Shown here in pieces: positions 25,024 through 33,444 of a DNA stretch of 64,000 nt. Where the stretch lies: positions 496,001 to 560,000 of the forward strand of contig NZ_JAYGJQ010000002.1 in assembly GCF_035013165.1 (NCBI RefSeq). The letters run 5' to 3'. The stretch's first letter is position 1; each line of letters opens with the position of its first letter. The notes beneath the pieces were generated by a model, which saw only the letters and a program-made list of their open reading frames with translations, was not told the DNA's origin and searched no databases. The stretch is from Bacteriovorax sp. PP10 (GTDB taxonomy: Bacteria > Bdellovibrionota > Bacteriovoracia > Bacteriovoracales > Bacteriovoracaceae). The position numbers were made by a program, and so were the translations under genes.

Positions 25024-28000
25024 ATGAAAAATTTAAATAAAAAACTCGTGTGTTTTTGCGCCTTATTGTCATCTTTCGTGTGTACAGCAGTGTACGCCGG
25101 GGAGTCATTCATTCCGCTTCAAAAGGGATTGAGGATTGCCAGTGATGACTTGATTTATAACAATCAAGTTCTCTCATCTAGAGATGCCGATCAATTAAAT
25201 GCAAACCAAAATGTTGATTTATCAACACTTAATCCAAAGACTAATGATATTTGGGATAAGTCGGTTACAACAGTTAATGATCAAGCGGCCATCGTTATTA
25301 AAGATAACGATATTTTAACTTTTGAAGGGTCACTTCTTTCTAATACAGGGTTATTTCGATTCAACGCTATTCCTGTGAATGGAAATAAGATTTATACAAT
25401 TCACCTTGATAAGTCTTTGCATACAATGCTGATGAGAAAAAACCTGCTTCGCTCTCTTGGATATAAAATCCCGGCGATGAAGTATTTAAAATCTGTAACA
25501 ATCAAGTTTGAGAACAAATTTGCGATGGAGACTTTTTTAAAGAGTGATATCCCGGAAGCGACTCTTGGTGCTTCAGACAGATGGGCCAAAACTAATGACA
25601 GTAAATTAACTGTAACTCTAAAAGATATCGCTGTTACAGAGCCGACTGAATACGATTTTTATAACGTATCAATGGGAGTTCCCACTCAAGTTATTAACAG
25701 TAGATCTCTTCGCGCTCTTGCGGTTCCATACTCACTTGTTGATTTATACGAAAGTGTAAACAAGTTCAGCTGGGTTGATGGGAAACTAGATAACAAGGCC
25801 GTTATCCTTTCACATTTTACAAACAATGAATTCGCTACAACTATTGATGATGCTGTGTGGATGTTAAACAAAGTTAACAAACTGACACGCGCTGATTTTC
25901 AAAGAATCGTAGAAGACGCTTTTTTTCCAAAAGAAGTAGAGCTTCTTTTAATTGAAAAACTTATTTCAAGACGAAACTCTCTTAATAAAGTATTCGACCT
26001 TAAAACTGCAGAAATCAAATTTAATCCAAGCATCACTTCTGGGTCGGGATTAAAAGACGGTAAGGTTTTACAAAAAGAATACCCAGACTACGCTTCTCGT
26101 TTTGCTTACGGGGATGCAGAGTCTCCATTAGAGCAATTAAGATTTTTCCTTTATTCAAAAGTACAAAGTAATATCATCGATAACCTTGTTAACAAGCTTA
26201 ACGGTGAAATGAGTTTCTTTGACCTTAACGACAAGAGAACTGATTATTTCCAAAAACAATTTAAAGACGGTCTTGATCACTTCGTTGATACGGGTGAGCT
26301 TCTACCGATTAAAGTTGGTGTTTGGTACGCGCCAGTTGTAAACGTTAACCTAATTCTTTCTCGCGATATCGTTCTTGGTAACTACCTGGGGACTGATAAC
26401 TTAGTTCAGCTTGCCGATACATTCGGAGCAAGTGCTGACATCGGTGTATTCGCCGGAATCGAAGGAATCGGGACAGACCTTGCGGGAAGTGCAAAAGCAA
26501 GTGTGTCTTTAGTAAGATCGTTCTCACATGTAAAACCCGTGAAGAACTTAAAACAAAGTTTAAAAGAACCATTTAAAAATATCTTCGTAAGTTTATTAAA
26601 GAAGTCTCTGAAAGATAACTTCTTCTCATTATCAGAGTTAAAGTCTTTTGATGATAAAAATACAACTGATGCCGTTAAAGAAGCTCAGAAGAAAAAAATC
26701 GAAGGGATCTTTAAAGAAATCGATAAAACTCTTGATGTTGGGGAGTCTTTAATCCTAACAGACAGACTTGTTCCAAGTGCAAGTGTTCGTATCAGCTTCA
26801 ACCAGGGACTTATTGGTGCCGGTGTTGGTGTGTCTGGTGGTGTAACGATTTTAAAACGTATCCACCTTTATAAAAAGAGTGCAAAAATTCTTCAGATCTA
26901 TGATGACTCTGGATTCGTGAAGAATATTGATATCAGTTTATTTGTAAGTAATTACATTACACTTGTTAAGTTAAATGCGGCCTTTGATAACGGTCACTAT
27001 AAAGTGAATTCGTACATGGTTAACTTATCAACTGACTTATCAGAAAACCCAAATTTATTCTCTAATGCTCTTGGTGTTTATAACGTTCTTAAGAATAAAG
27101 ACTTCGAAATCCTAGACGCGAACAATCCACCAGTGAAGTTAGATGTTCAGTTCAAAGACAGAGAGACAGGTCTATCGATTCTTTTCTGGAGAGTGAAGTC
27201 TCTGTCAGGAAAAACATACTACGATGTAAAAGCAAAAGACGGTGTTGTCGGAACTTACTTCAGCCTGGAAAAAGACTTCCTGACTGGATTAAATCCTGAA
27301 GCGTTCTCAAAACAATTGATGAACTACTACATCGCTAAAGACGTTGAAGATCTTCAGATCACTGATGATGAAGGGCCAAACCCGGGAGAGAGCTTCTTTG
27401 GACGCTCAAACACGCAAAAATTAAGGTTTGAAGCGACAGTTGATTCTAATAAAAAGTTTACGCAAAAGTTCCTGGACCTGTCTGATATAAAGCAGGGGTG
27501 GGGAATGAGCGAAAATAAAGTTAGAAAGTATATGGAAAATGTTAACAAAAAATTCCAGGCACCTCTTTTTGATCCAGGTCAAATCGATTTTAAAAAGCTT
27601 CGTCTTTATAATGTTGGTTACCACATGAACCTTTACAATAAAGGGATCGAGCGCCTGCACATGATTACTGTTAAAGACATCCTTCCTCTGGAAGCGGTCT
27701 ACAAAAAAGAAAGAAGACCAGGGTGTGATACGACAGATGCTGGAGACGTAAAAAAGAAAAATCCAAATCTTGAAAGAGCGATTTGTGGTGATCTTACTTA
27801 CTTAAAGAATACAATCTCACGCTGCCAGAAAGTTATGACTGACGAAAAAATGGCAGAGTGCTCAACTGAACTTTTTGAGCAAATGATGAACGACATGAAG
27901 TTTACAGACTTCAAGAAGCTTATCGGTGAAGACAATCTTTATATCTACGGATCAATTGATGGATTCAGAGAAAAATCTGAAATCTTAAATGATACGATTT

Positions 28001-28122
28001 ACTCGAACACGATTGGTAAAATCGGAAGCAAGCAGTGGAACGGTCCACTGGAAGTTGTACGCGATCTATTAGGATTATCAGATGGTGAATTCAGCGGAAG
28101 CTGGGTTCGTAAGGGGCTATAG
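25024..28122 (+). CDS. Large secreted protein of unknown function
   Basis: 1032 aa. Signal peptide (about residues 1-26, ending AVYA). No known domain is recognised. A Gly-rich, amphipathic middle part (FAGIEGIGTDLAGSAKAS, then GLIGAGVGVSGGVTILK) and a Cys-containing segment near the C-terminus (C-x15-C and C-x11-C) are notable. The ATG has no ribosome-binding site, which agrees with a leaderless transcript from the promoter at 24994. The subtilase gene follows after 8 bases, so the two form an operon; this protein may be its substrate, chaperone or partner (inference). Confidence 0.65.
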   Translation: MKNLNKKLVCFCALLSSFVCTAVYAGESFIPLQKGLRIASDDLIYNNQVLSSRDADQLNANQNVDLSTLNPKTNDIWDKSVTTVNDQAAIVIKDNDILTFEGSLLSNTGLFRFNAIPVNGNKIYTIHLDKSLHTMLMRKNLLRSLGYKIPAMKYLKSVTIKFENKFAMETFLKSDIPEATLGASDRWAKTNDSKLTVTLKDIAVTEPTEYDFYNVSMGVPTQVINSRSLRALAVPYSLVDLYESVNKFSWVDGKLDNKAVILSHFTNNEFATTIDDAVWMLNKVNKLTRADFQRIVEDAFFPKEVELLLIEKLISRRNSLNKVFDLKTAEIKFNPSITSGSGLKDGKVLQKEYPDYASRFAYGDAESPLEQLRFFLYSKVQSNIIDNLVNKLNGEMSFFDLNDKRTDYFQKQFKDGLDHFVDTGELLPIKVGVWYAPVVNVNLILSRDIVLGNYLGTDNLVQLADTFGASADIGVFAGIEGIGTDLAGSAKASVSLVRSFSHVKPVKNLKQSLKEPFKNIFVSLLKKSLKDNFFSLSELKSFDDKNTTDAVKEAQKKKIEGIFKEIDKTLDVGESLILTDRLVPSASVRISFNQGLIGAGVGVSGGVTILKRIHLYKKSAKILQIYDDSGFVKNIDISLFVSNYITLVKLNAAFDNGHYKVNSYMVNLSTDLSENPNLFSNALGVYNVLKNKDFEILDANNPPVKLDVQFKDRETGLSILFWRVKSLSGKTYYDVKAKDGVVGTYFSLEKDFLTGLNPEAFSKQLMNYYIAKDVEDLQITDDEGPNPGESFFGRSNTQKLRFEATVDSNKKFTQKFLDLSDIKQGWGMSENKVRKYMENVNKKFQAPLFDPGQIDFKKLRLYNVGYHMNLYNKGIERLHMITVKDILPLEAVYKKERRPGCDTTDAGDVKKKNPNLERAICGDLTYLKNTISRCQKVMTDEKMAECSTELFEQMMNDMKFTDFKKLIGEDNLYIYGSIDGFREKSEILNDTIYSNTIGKIGSKQWNGPLEVVRDLLGLSDGEFSGSWVRKGL

Positions 28123-28130
28123 GTAAATAT

Positions 28131-31007
28131 ATGAAAACAACAATTCTTAGCACTCTTTTAATCCAGGTCATCTCAACTGCTGCTTTTGCACAAGTGAATG
28201 ATCCACTTTATACAAAACAATGGGCCTTAGAAAATAATGGCCAGGTGATTCTAAAAAATATTTCTGAACTTGAGCGTATTCAAGTCAAAGGGATTCCCGG
28301 TATCGATATCAATTATGTTGATACGAAGGATATAGAAACTTCAAAGAAAGAATTAATCGTTGCCGTTTTAGATAGTGGTCTTGATTTAACTCACCCAGAT
28401 TTGAAAGACCGCATTTGGTATGACCATAAACTTTGTGACAACATTCCAAACGCCAGCGTGAAAGCTTGTAACGGTTACAACTATCTTGATAACAACAATG
28501 TGTTAACTGACGATATCGGACACGGAACTCACGTGGCCGGAATTATTGCGGCCAACAGAAACTCTATGGGAGTGGCGGGAGCTGCTGATCCAAGAATTAA
28601 AATCATGCCGGTAAAAGTTATGAACTCGCAGGTTAATGGTTTCGTTTACAACGGAAAAGTTATCACTGACGTCATTGCTGATGCGATGACATTCGCTATT
28701 AAAAATGGCGCTGAAGTTATTAACTTAAGTTTGGGATGGCCTAAACTAATTGACCTGGCAAAAGTAAAAGCTGCTTTTGATCTTGCTGAAAAAAATAACG
28801 TTATCGTTATTGCAGCGGCAGGAAATAACAATAAAGACCTTCCAACTTTCCCATGTAGTTATGAAAACGTTATCTGTGTTGGTGCTATTGATAACCGTGG
28901 AGAGCTGACAGATTTCACTAACTACGGATCAAAAGTTGATATAGTAGCTCCAGGTGAATCAATTGTGAGTACATACCCGGCCAATATGGAGTCGCGTGTA
29001 CTGCGTATTAAAAACTATGAAACAAAACGTGGATCAAGCCAGGCAGCTCCTTATGTAGCGGCAGCTGTCGCGAATTTAAAACTATTACACCCTGGTTTAT
29101 CAAACGACGCTGTTCGAAGCCTACTTTTTAGAAGTAGCAAAAAAATGGGATCAGAAAAAAATCACCGCTTTGTAAAATTCGGAATGCTCGACATGAAAGA
29201 GCTTCTGACCCTGGCAACGAAAGATGAAGAAGTGGCCTTTGTTAACCCTCAGGTGAAGTCCCTTACAGAAGTAAAATTTAATTCAGCTGAAAGAAAATTC
29301 TCTTTCAATTTAGACCTTAAAAATTTATCAAACGTAAATTACAAAGGACTTGTCTGTTTAAGTTCAGCATCAAGTGCTATTCAGCTTGATCAAAACTGTG
29401 TGTCAGTTGATTCAATCGCTGCTCACAATAGCTTAAGTATTCCAGTGTCAGGATTAATTCTTGATCTGGGAAGCGACTCACACATTTTAGTGAACATTCA
29501 AATCGATCACAATGTTTATCAGACCAGCTTAGTATTCTCTCGCGACTTAAATCACGATGCAGAATTAATTTCAAACTCATTGGGACAAGCAAGCTTTAAC
29601 GATATGGCCGTGATCAATGGAGACAGACGTCTATCAAGAATGTCTCGTGTCTTTGATAAGTATAAACGCTTAAACTACCCTGAGTATTTCTATCTTGAAG
29701 CTGCTAAACAAACAGCGACGGGAACTATAGCTTCATTATTAACTAACGAAGCCGGGAAGTTTGTTGTTAAAACAATCGCACTTCCAAAAGTGAATAGAAT
29801 TTTATCTATTCACCGTCAGGATATTAATCAGGATGGGAAATTAGATTATTTCATCTATACATTGTCAGAGAAAAAAGATGAAATTCAATTTTATCTTTTA
29901 GATGAAAAACTAAATCCATTATTTAAAAACCAGTCAAAATGGTCAATGACACTGACAACTTTCGAAGGTCTGCCAATTGATGCTGGATTAGAAAAGTTCG
30001 AATGGATTAAATTAAAACATCCGACATTAGGATCAATTTTAGTTCCGTCACTTTATAAGACATTCACAATGCCCGAAGCAGATAATTCAAAAATTATTTC
30101 TGAAAGAGTGATCGGAGCAGCAGACCACCAGTTCTACTTAAACCCGGTTGTTTCAGGAGACAAAGTTACAATTGATTTAAGAGTTGTAGATTCAGTGACA
30201 ATGATGAAAGCGCTTCAAAAGGAAATGAAAATTGCAGGCGACTACGATGCAAGATCAGTTTATTTATTAAAACCATTTCCACAAACAGAAGAAGAATCAA
30301 GAAACGGTGTGATTAAATCGCTAATCGTTGTGGATGAAGATGGAGTAGGGAAATTGTTCCAGGCCAACATTGGAGTAGGAACAAAAAATTATTCAAACCT
30401 AAGCCCACTATCAACTGAAAAAGCAGTCAACCAGTCTCTGATTTACCCAATCGTAAATTCAGAAACAGGTGCAGTGACAAATGAAGCGATCTTCACGACG
30501 TTACTAGATAGATCGACAGCTGAATTTTTAACAAAAGACGACAAGCAAATTGGATCGATCATTAAATTACAAGAAGACTGGGAAAATCCAATTATCTCGT
30601 TAATTGCGACTTTTGAGGAAAAAAACCAGAAAACTTATTTAGTAGAAAGCAGAACGAGCCTGACGCTGCTTCGCGAAAATGAAGAAAAATTATCTCTGCC
30701 AATTTACCGTGACTCAAGTTTTCCAGGGCAAAGTTTCGCTGAAACCCTGATGCCGGTTCTTTCTCAGGGCCGCCCGGGAATTTATGTAAACTCGACTTTG
30801 ATCTACGGCGAACGACTTTACAGTATGATAGACACGGCAGATAAGGGATTTATTCGTCCGCTAAGGCTTTCGATCGCTATTCCTCAGGGATGTGTGCCTT
30901 TGAGCCCAGAGCCACTGAGTGATAAAACTCAGTACAACTATACCTTCTTGTGCACCGACGCCAGCAAGGAAGTCTCTCTGAAATTCCTTCCTATGTCGCA
31001 CCTTTAG
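28131..31007 (+). CDS. Secreted subtilisin-like (S8) serine protease with long C-terminal region
   Basis: 958 aa. Signal peptide (about residues 1-20, ending TAAFA). The family start NDPLYTKQWALENNGQ is followed by the complete catalytic triad: D81 in AVLDSGLDLTHPD, H131 in GHGTHVAG and S302 in GSSQAAPYVAA, with oxyanion N231 in AAGNNN. The peptidase domain ends near residue 340. The remaining 600 residues include a DINQDGKLDYF motif of the calcium-binding or propeller-repeat type and otherwise match nothing I know. No propeptide is evident. Operon partner of the 1032-aa gene, 8 bases upstream. Probably exported to act on envelope or prey proteins. Confidence 0.88.
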   Translation: MKTTILSTLLIQVISTAAFAQVNDPLYTKQWALENNGQVILKNISELERIQVKGIPGIDINYVDTKDIETSKKELIVAVLDSGLDLTHPDLKDRIWYDHKLCDNIPNASVKACNGYNYLDNNNVLTDDIGHGTHVAGIIAANRNSMGVAGAADPRIKIMPVKVMNSQVNGFVYNGKVITDVIADAMTFAIKNGAEVINLSLGWPKLIDLAKVKAAFDLAEKNNVIVIAAAGNNNKDLPTFPCSYENVICVGAIDNRGELTDFTNYGSKVDIVAPGESIVSTYPANMESRVLRIKNYETKRGSSQAAPYVAAAVANLKLLHPGLSNDAVRSLLFRSSKKMGSEKNHRFVKFGMLDMKELLTLATKDEEVAFVNPQVKSLTEVKFNSAERKFSFNLDLKNLSNVNYKGLVCLSSASSAIQLDQNCVSVDSIAAHNSLSIPVSGLILDLGSDSHILVNIQIDHNVYQTSLVFSRDLNHDAELISNSLGQASFNDMAVINGDRRLSRMSRVFDKYKRLNYPEYFYLEAAKQTATGTIASLLTNEAGKFVVKTIALPKVNRILSIHRQDINQDGKLDYFIYTLSEKKDEIQFYLLDEKLNPLFKNQSKWSMTLTTFEGLPIDAGLEKFEWIKLKHPTLGSILVPSLYKTFTMPEADNSKIISERVIGAADHQFYLNPVVSGDKVTIDLRVVDSVTMMKALQKEMKIAGDYDARSVYLLKPFPQTEEESRNGVIKSLIVVDEDGVGKLFQANIGVGTKNYSNLSPLSTEKAVNQSLIYPIVNSETGAVTNEAIFTTLLDRSTAEFLTKDDKQIGSIIKLQEDWENPIISLIATFEEKNQKTYLVESRTSLTLLRENEEKLSLPIYRDSSFPGQSFAETLMPVLSQGRPGIYVNSTLIYGERLYSMIDTADKGFIRPLRLSIAIPQGCVPLSPEPLSDKTQYNYTFLCTDASKEVSLKFLPMSHL

Positions 31008-31016
31008 TGTTAAATT

Positions 31017-31087
31017 CCCCTGGTTAGAAAAACATACTCGTTATGGCCCAATAGTGGGCCATGACCTAATTTTTATTAGTCCAGGGG
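31017..31087 (+). promoter_or_regulatory. Structured leader of the bS6-bS18 gene with a sequestered ribosome-binding site
   Basis: CCCCTGG (31017-31023) is fully complementary to CCAGGGG (31081-31087), which contains the Shine-Dalgarno sequence of the bS6-bS18 gene. Inside the loop is a perfect hairpin ATGGCCCA (31043-31050), ATAG, TGGGCCAT (31055-31062); TTAG (31024-31027) could also pair with CTAA (31066-31069). This is the layout of an autoregulatory ribosomal-protein leader. The inner hairpin might also help end the subtilase transcript, with TTTTT a few bases later. Confidence 0.5.
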
Positions 31088-31092
31088 GATTT

Positions 31093-31737
31093 ATGATTTA
31101 TGAGTTGTCAGTAGTGACAAAGCCGGAGCTTGGCGCAGAAGCTCACGCACAGATCGCAGAAATTGTTAAAGACACACTTAAAGGATTCGAAGGCGAACTT
31201 CTTATCTCTGATGATTGGGGAAGACTTGCTCTTGCTCAACCATACAAAAGTGGAGCAAAACACGGTCACTTCCATTACTTCATGTACCAATCAAACACAA
31301 AAGCTAACACTGAGTTAACTCGTCGTTTTGGTATTAACGAAGGTGTTCTTCGTACAGCAACATTCCTTTTAGGTGATGATTCTGGAAAAGAAGAACTAGT
31401 TAAAAACTTCAAATCTCCATTATCTAAAACTTACCGTGGTTCAGTTCTTGATAACAAGAACGAAGACGACGATGAAGGTGGATTCGAGGATATGGAAGAC
31501 GATAGAAGAAAATTCGCTAAGAGAAAATCTTGCTGGTTCACAGCTAAGAAAATCAAAGCTGATTGGAAAGATCCTCAAACTTGGAACTGGTTAGTTTCTG
31601 AGTTCGGAAAAATCTCTCCAGCTCGCGTTTCTGGTATTTCTAAGAAACACCAAAGATTCGCTAACTCTGCAATTAAGCACGCTAGAAACCTTGGTGTTTC
31701 AAGTTACCTATCAAACCGTACGGCTGATAGAGCTTAA
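31093..31737 (+). CDS. rpsF-rpsR: Fusion of ribosomal proteins bS6 (N-terminal) and bS18 (C-terminal)
   Basis: 214 aa in one uninterrupted frame. Residues 1-95 are bS6 (MIYELSVV, DDWGRLALAQPY, FGINEGVLRT). An acidic linker with DDDEGG and EDMEDD follows (about 115-135). Residues 140-205 are bS18 (RKSCWFTAKKIKADWKD, then EFGKISPARVSGISKKHQR and AIKHARNLG), matching its RNA-binding motif (in E. coli GKIVPSRITGTRAKYQR). The two proteins normally form a heterodimer on the 30S platform; here they are covalently joined. Upstream AGGGGG sets the start at ATG 31093, although the frame is open from 31054. The cluster order with the next three genes matches rpsF-rpsR-DUF2232-rplI-dnaB in other bacteria. 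Confidence 0.92.
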   Translation: MIYELSVVTKPELGAEAHAQIAEIVKDTLKGFEGELLISDDWGRLALAQPYKSGAKHGHFHYFMYQSNTKANTELTRRFGINEGVLRTATFLLGDDSGKEELVKNFKSPLSKTYRGSVLDNKNEDDDEGGFEDMEDDRRKFAKRKSCWFTAKKIKADWKDPQTWNWLVSEFGKISPARVSGISKKHQRFANSAIKHARNLGVSSYLSNRTADRA

Positions 31738-31753
31738 TTAGGTAATTGCTAAG

Positions 31754-32761
31754 ATGACAAAAACCGAACAAGCTACGCATCCTTTTGATCAAAACGCTTC
31801 AGTTGGAAAACTGTTGTTTTTAGCGATCATTTCTGCGGCACTTTGTTCGTTTGGTCCAATGTGTGTTTTCGCTCCGGTTCCTCTAGCTATCGCTTTTTTA
31901 TTGTACGGACGTTTAATTACGTTTGCACTTGGAGCGGTGACAGCTGGTTTATTGTGGACAGCAGCGCTAACGGTACCGGGTTTCCCAACTTATGTTGTGG
32001 CCCTGTATGTGATGACTTTTTTCGTAGCGATTATGATTTCTGAAACGATCTACAGAAACATCAGTCCAGTGAAAGGATTAATCTTTTCGGGTTTGATTGT
32101 AGTGACGATTCTTGGATCAGTTTTAATCGGTATCGATAAAATTAGTCCCATAACACTTAAAGGTGAGATTAGTAGTTCAGTTTCGACAGTTTTAAATCAA
32201 CTGAAGAAGCAAAAACAAACATCATCAGAAATTTCTGGTGAAGAAGAAAGGGCCTTTGATGAATTCGTAAATAAGCCAGAAGCTTTGACGAACGAAATCT
32301 ACAGCTCACTTCCTTTGATTGTTTTTGTGTTTTCGTATCTTGGATTGTGGGTAAGTTTGTATGTAACTCTACGCAATTCAATCGTATGGAGATCTAAGGT
32401 TCTTTATAACTACAACCTGAAAGACTTAACGAACTTTAAGGTTCCGGAGTTTTTCGTTTATCCTCTTATCCTGTCATTAGTTTTATGGGTTGGAGCGGAT
32501 TACGGATTACCACCAGGATCGGAAGTGATCGGACGCAATCTTTTATACTCTCTAGGGGTCTTTTACCTGTTCCAAGGGTTCGGGGTTTATAACGACTTTC
32601 TAAAGTATTTAAAGATTGGTGGATTCATCAAAACTATGTTCATTGCTTTTACTTTTATATTAGCGAACAAGTTTTTAGCAATTCTTGGCATATTTGATTT
32701 GTGGTTTGATTTTAGAAGATTTTTTACAAATAAGAAAAAAGATGAAGGAGATACTATATGA
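31754..32761 (+). CDS. DUF2232-like (YybS) membrane protein
   Basis: 335 aa with about eight hydrophobic segments, the first at residues 18-40. A polar, Lys/Gln-rich stretch (LNQLKKQKQTSSEISGEEE) lies in the middle. Position and topology match the YybS/DUF2232 proteins found between rpsR and rplI in many bacteria. Their exact role is unknown; an envelope function is usual. The stop overlaps the rplI start by 4 bases (ATGA), so translation is coupled. Confidence 0.75.
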   Translation: MTKTEQATHPFDQNASVGKLLFLAIISAALCSFGPMCVFAPVPLAIAFLLYGRLITFALGAVTAGLLWTAALTVPGFPTYVVALYVMTFFVAIMISETIYRNISPVKGLIFSGLIVVTILGSVLIGIDKISPITLKGEISSSVSTVLNQLKKQKQTSSEISGEEERAFDEFVNKPEALTNEIYSSLPLIVFVFSYLGLWVSLYVTLRNSIVWRSKVLYNYNLKDLTNFKVPEFFVYPLILSLVLWVGADYGLPPGSEVIGRNLLYSLGVFYLFQGFGVYNDFLKYLKIGGFIKTMFIAFTFILANKFLAILGIFDLWFDFRRFFTNKKKDEGDTI

Positions 32762-33372
32762 AAGTTATTTTGACTGAAAAAGTTCCTGCTTTAGGGAACA
32801 TCGGAGAAATCGTTAACGTATCAGCTGGTCACGCGAGAAACTATTTAGTTCCAAACGGATTTGCAATGGTTGCTGACGAAGGAAACAAAAATTTATTAGC
32901 TGCTCAACAAAAGTCACTTGGAAAGAAAATCCAAGCTCAAAAAGACGCTGCTAACGAAATTAAAAAACAAATCGAAGGGATCACTCTTGAACTAATCAAA
33001 AAGGTTGGAGCATCAGGGAAACTTTTCGGTACAGTAACAAACGCTGAACTTTCTAAGGAATTAGAAACTCGCGGGATCAACGTTGAAAGACGTCTAATTC
33101 ACTTAGACGCTCCAATCAAAGGTCTAGGGATTTTCACTGCAAAAGCGAAAATTTTCCAAGATGTTGAAGCTACTTTCAAAATTAAAGTTGCTATCGATCC
33201 TAAGCAAGCTGAAGAGTTAAAACTTGCTCAAGAAGAAGCACTTAAAAATGCTGAAGCTAGAAAGAAAGCTCTTGCTGAAGCAAAAGCTAACGGTGAGTCA
33301 GACGTTCCAGTTGCTGAAATGTCAGAAGAACAAAGATTAAAGATGGAAGTAGATAAGCTACTTAGATCTTAA
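32758..33372 (+). CDS. rplI: Ribosomal protein bL9 with extended C-terminus
   Basis: 204 aa against about 149 in most bacteria. The N-terminal bL9 domain is normal (MKVILTEKVPALGNIGEIV, then GHARNYLVPNGFA). The central helix and C-terminal domain follow (LFGTVTNAEL). From about residue 150 there is an extra tail rich in Ala, Glu and Lys (EALKNAEARKKALAEAK) that looks like a charged helix. Overlaps the upstream membrane-protein gene by 4 bases. Followed by a terminator. Confidence 0.93.
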   Translation: MKVILTEKVPALGNIGEIVNVSAGHARNYLVPNGFAMVADEGNKNLLAAQQKSLGKKIQAQKDAANEIKKQIEGITLELIKKVGASGKLFGTVTNAELSKELETRGINVERRLIHLDAPIKGLGIFTAKAKIFQDVEATFKIKVAIDPKQAEELKLAQEEALKNAEARKKALAEAKANGESDVPVAEMSEEQRLKMEVDKLLRS

Positions 33373-33400
33373 TTTTTTGTCACAAAAATGTTATAATAAG

Positions 33401-33428
33401 AGGACCTCTTCACAGAGGTCCTTCTTGT
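33401..33428 (+). terminator. Intrinsic terminator after rplI
   Basis: AGGACCTC (33401-33408), TTCACA loop, GAGGTCCT (33415-33422) and a T-rich tail. A TATAAT at 33392-33397 just before it may be a -10 element for dnaB, but the matching -35 (TTAATT) is poor. Confidence 0.75.
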
Positions 33429-33444
33429 TTTTGGGGTGATCTCA

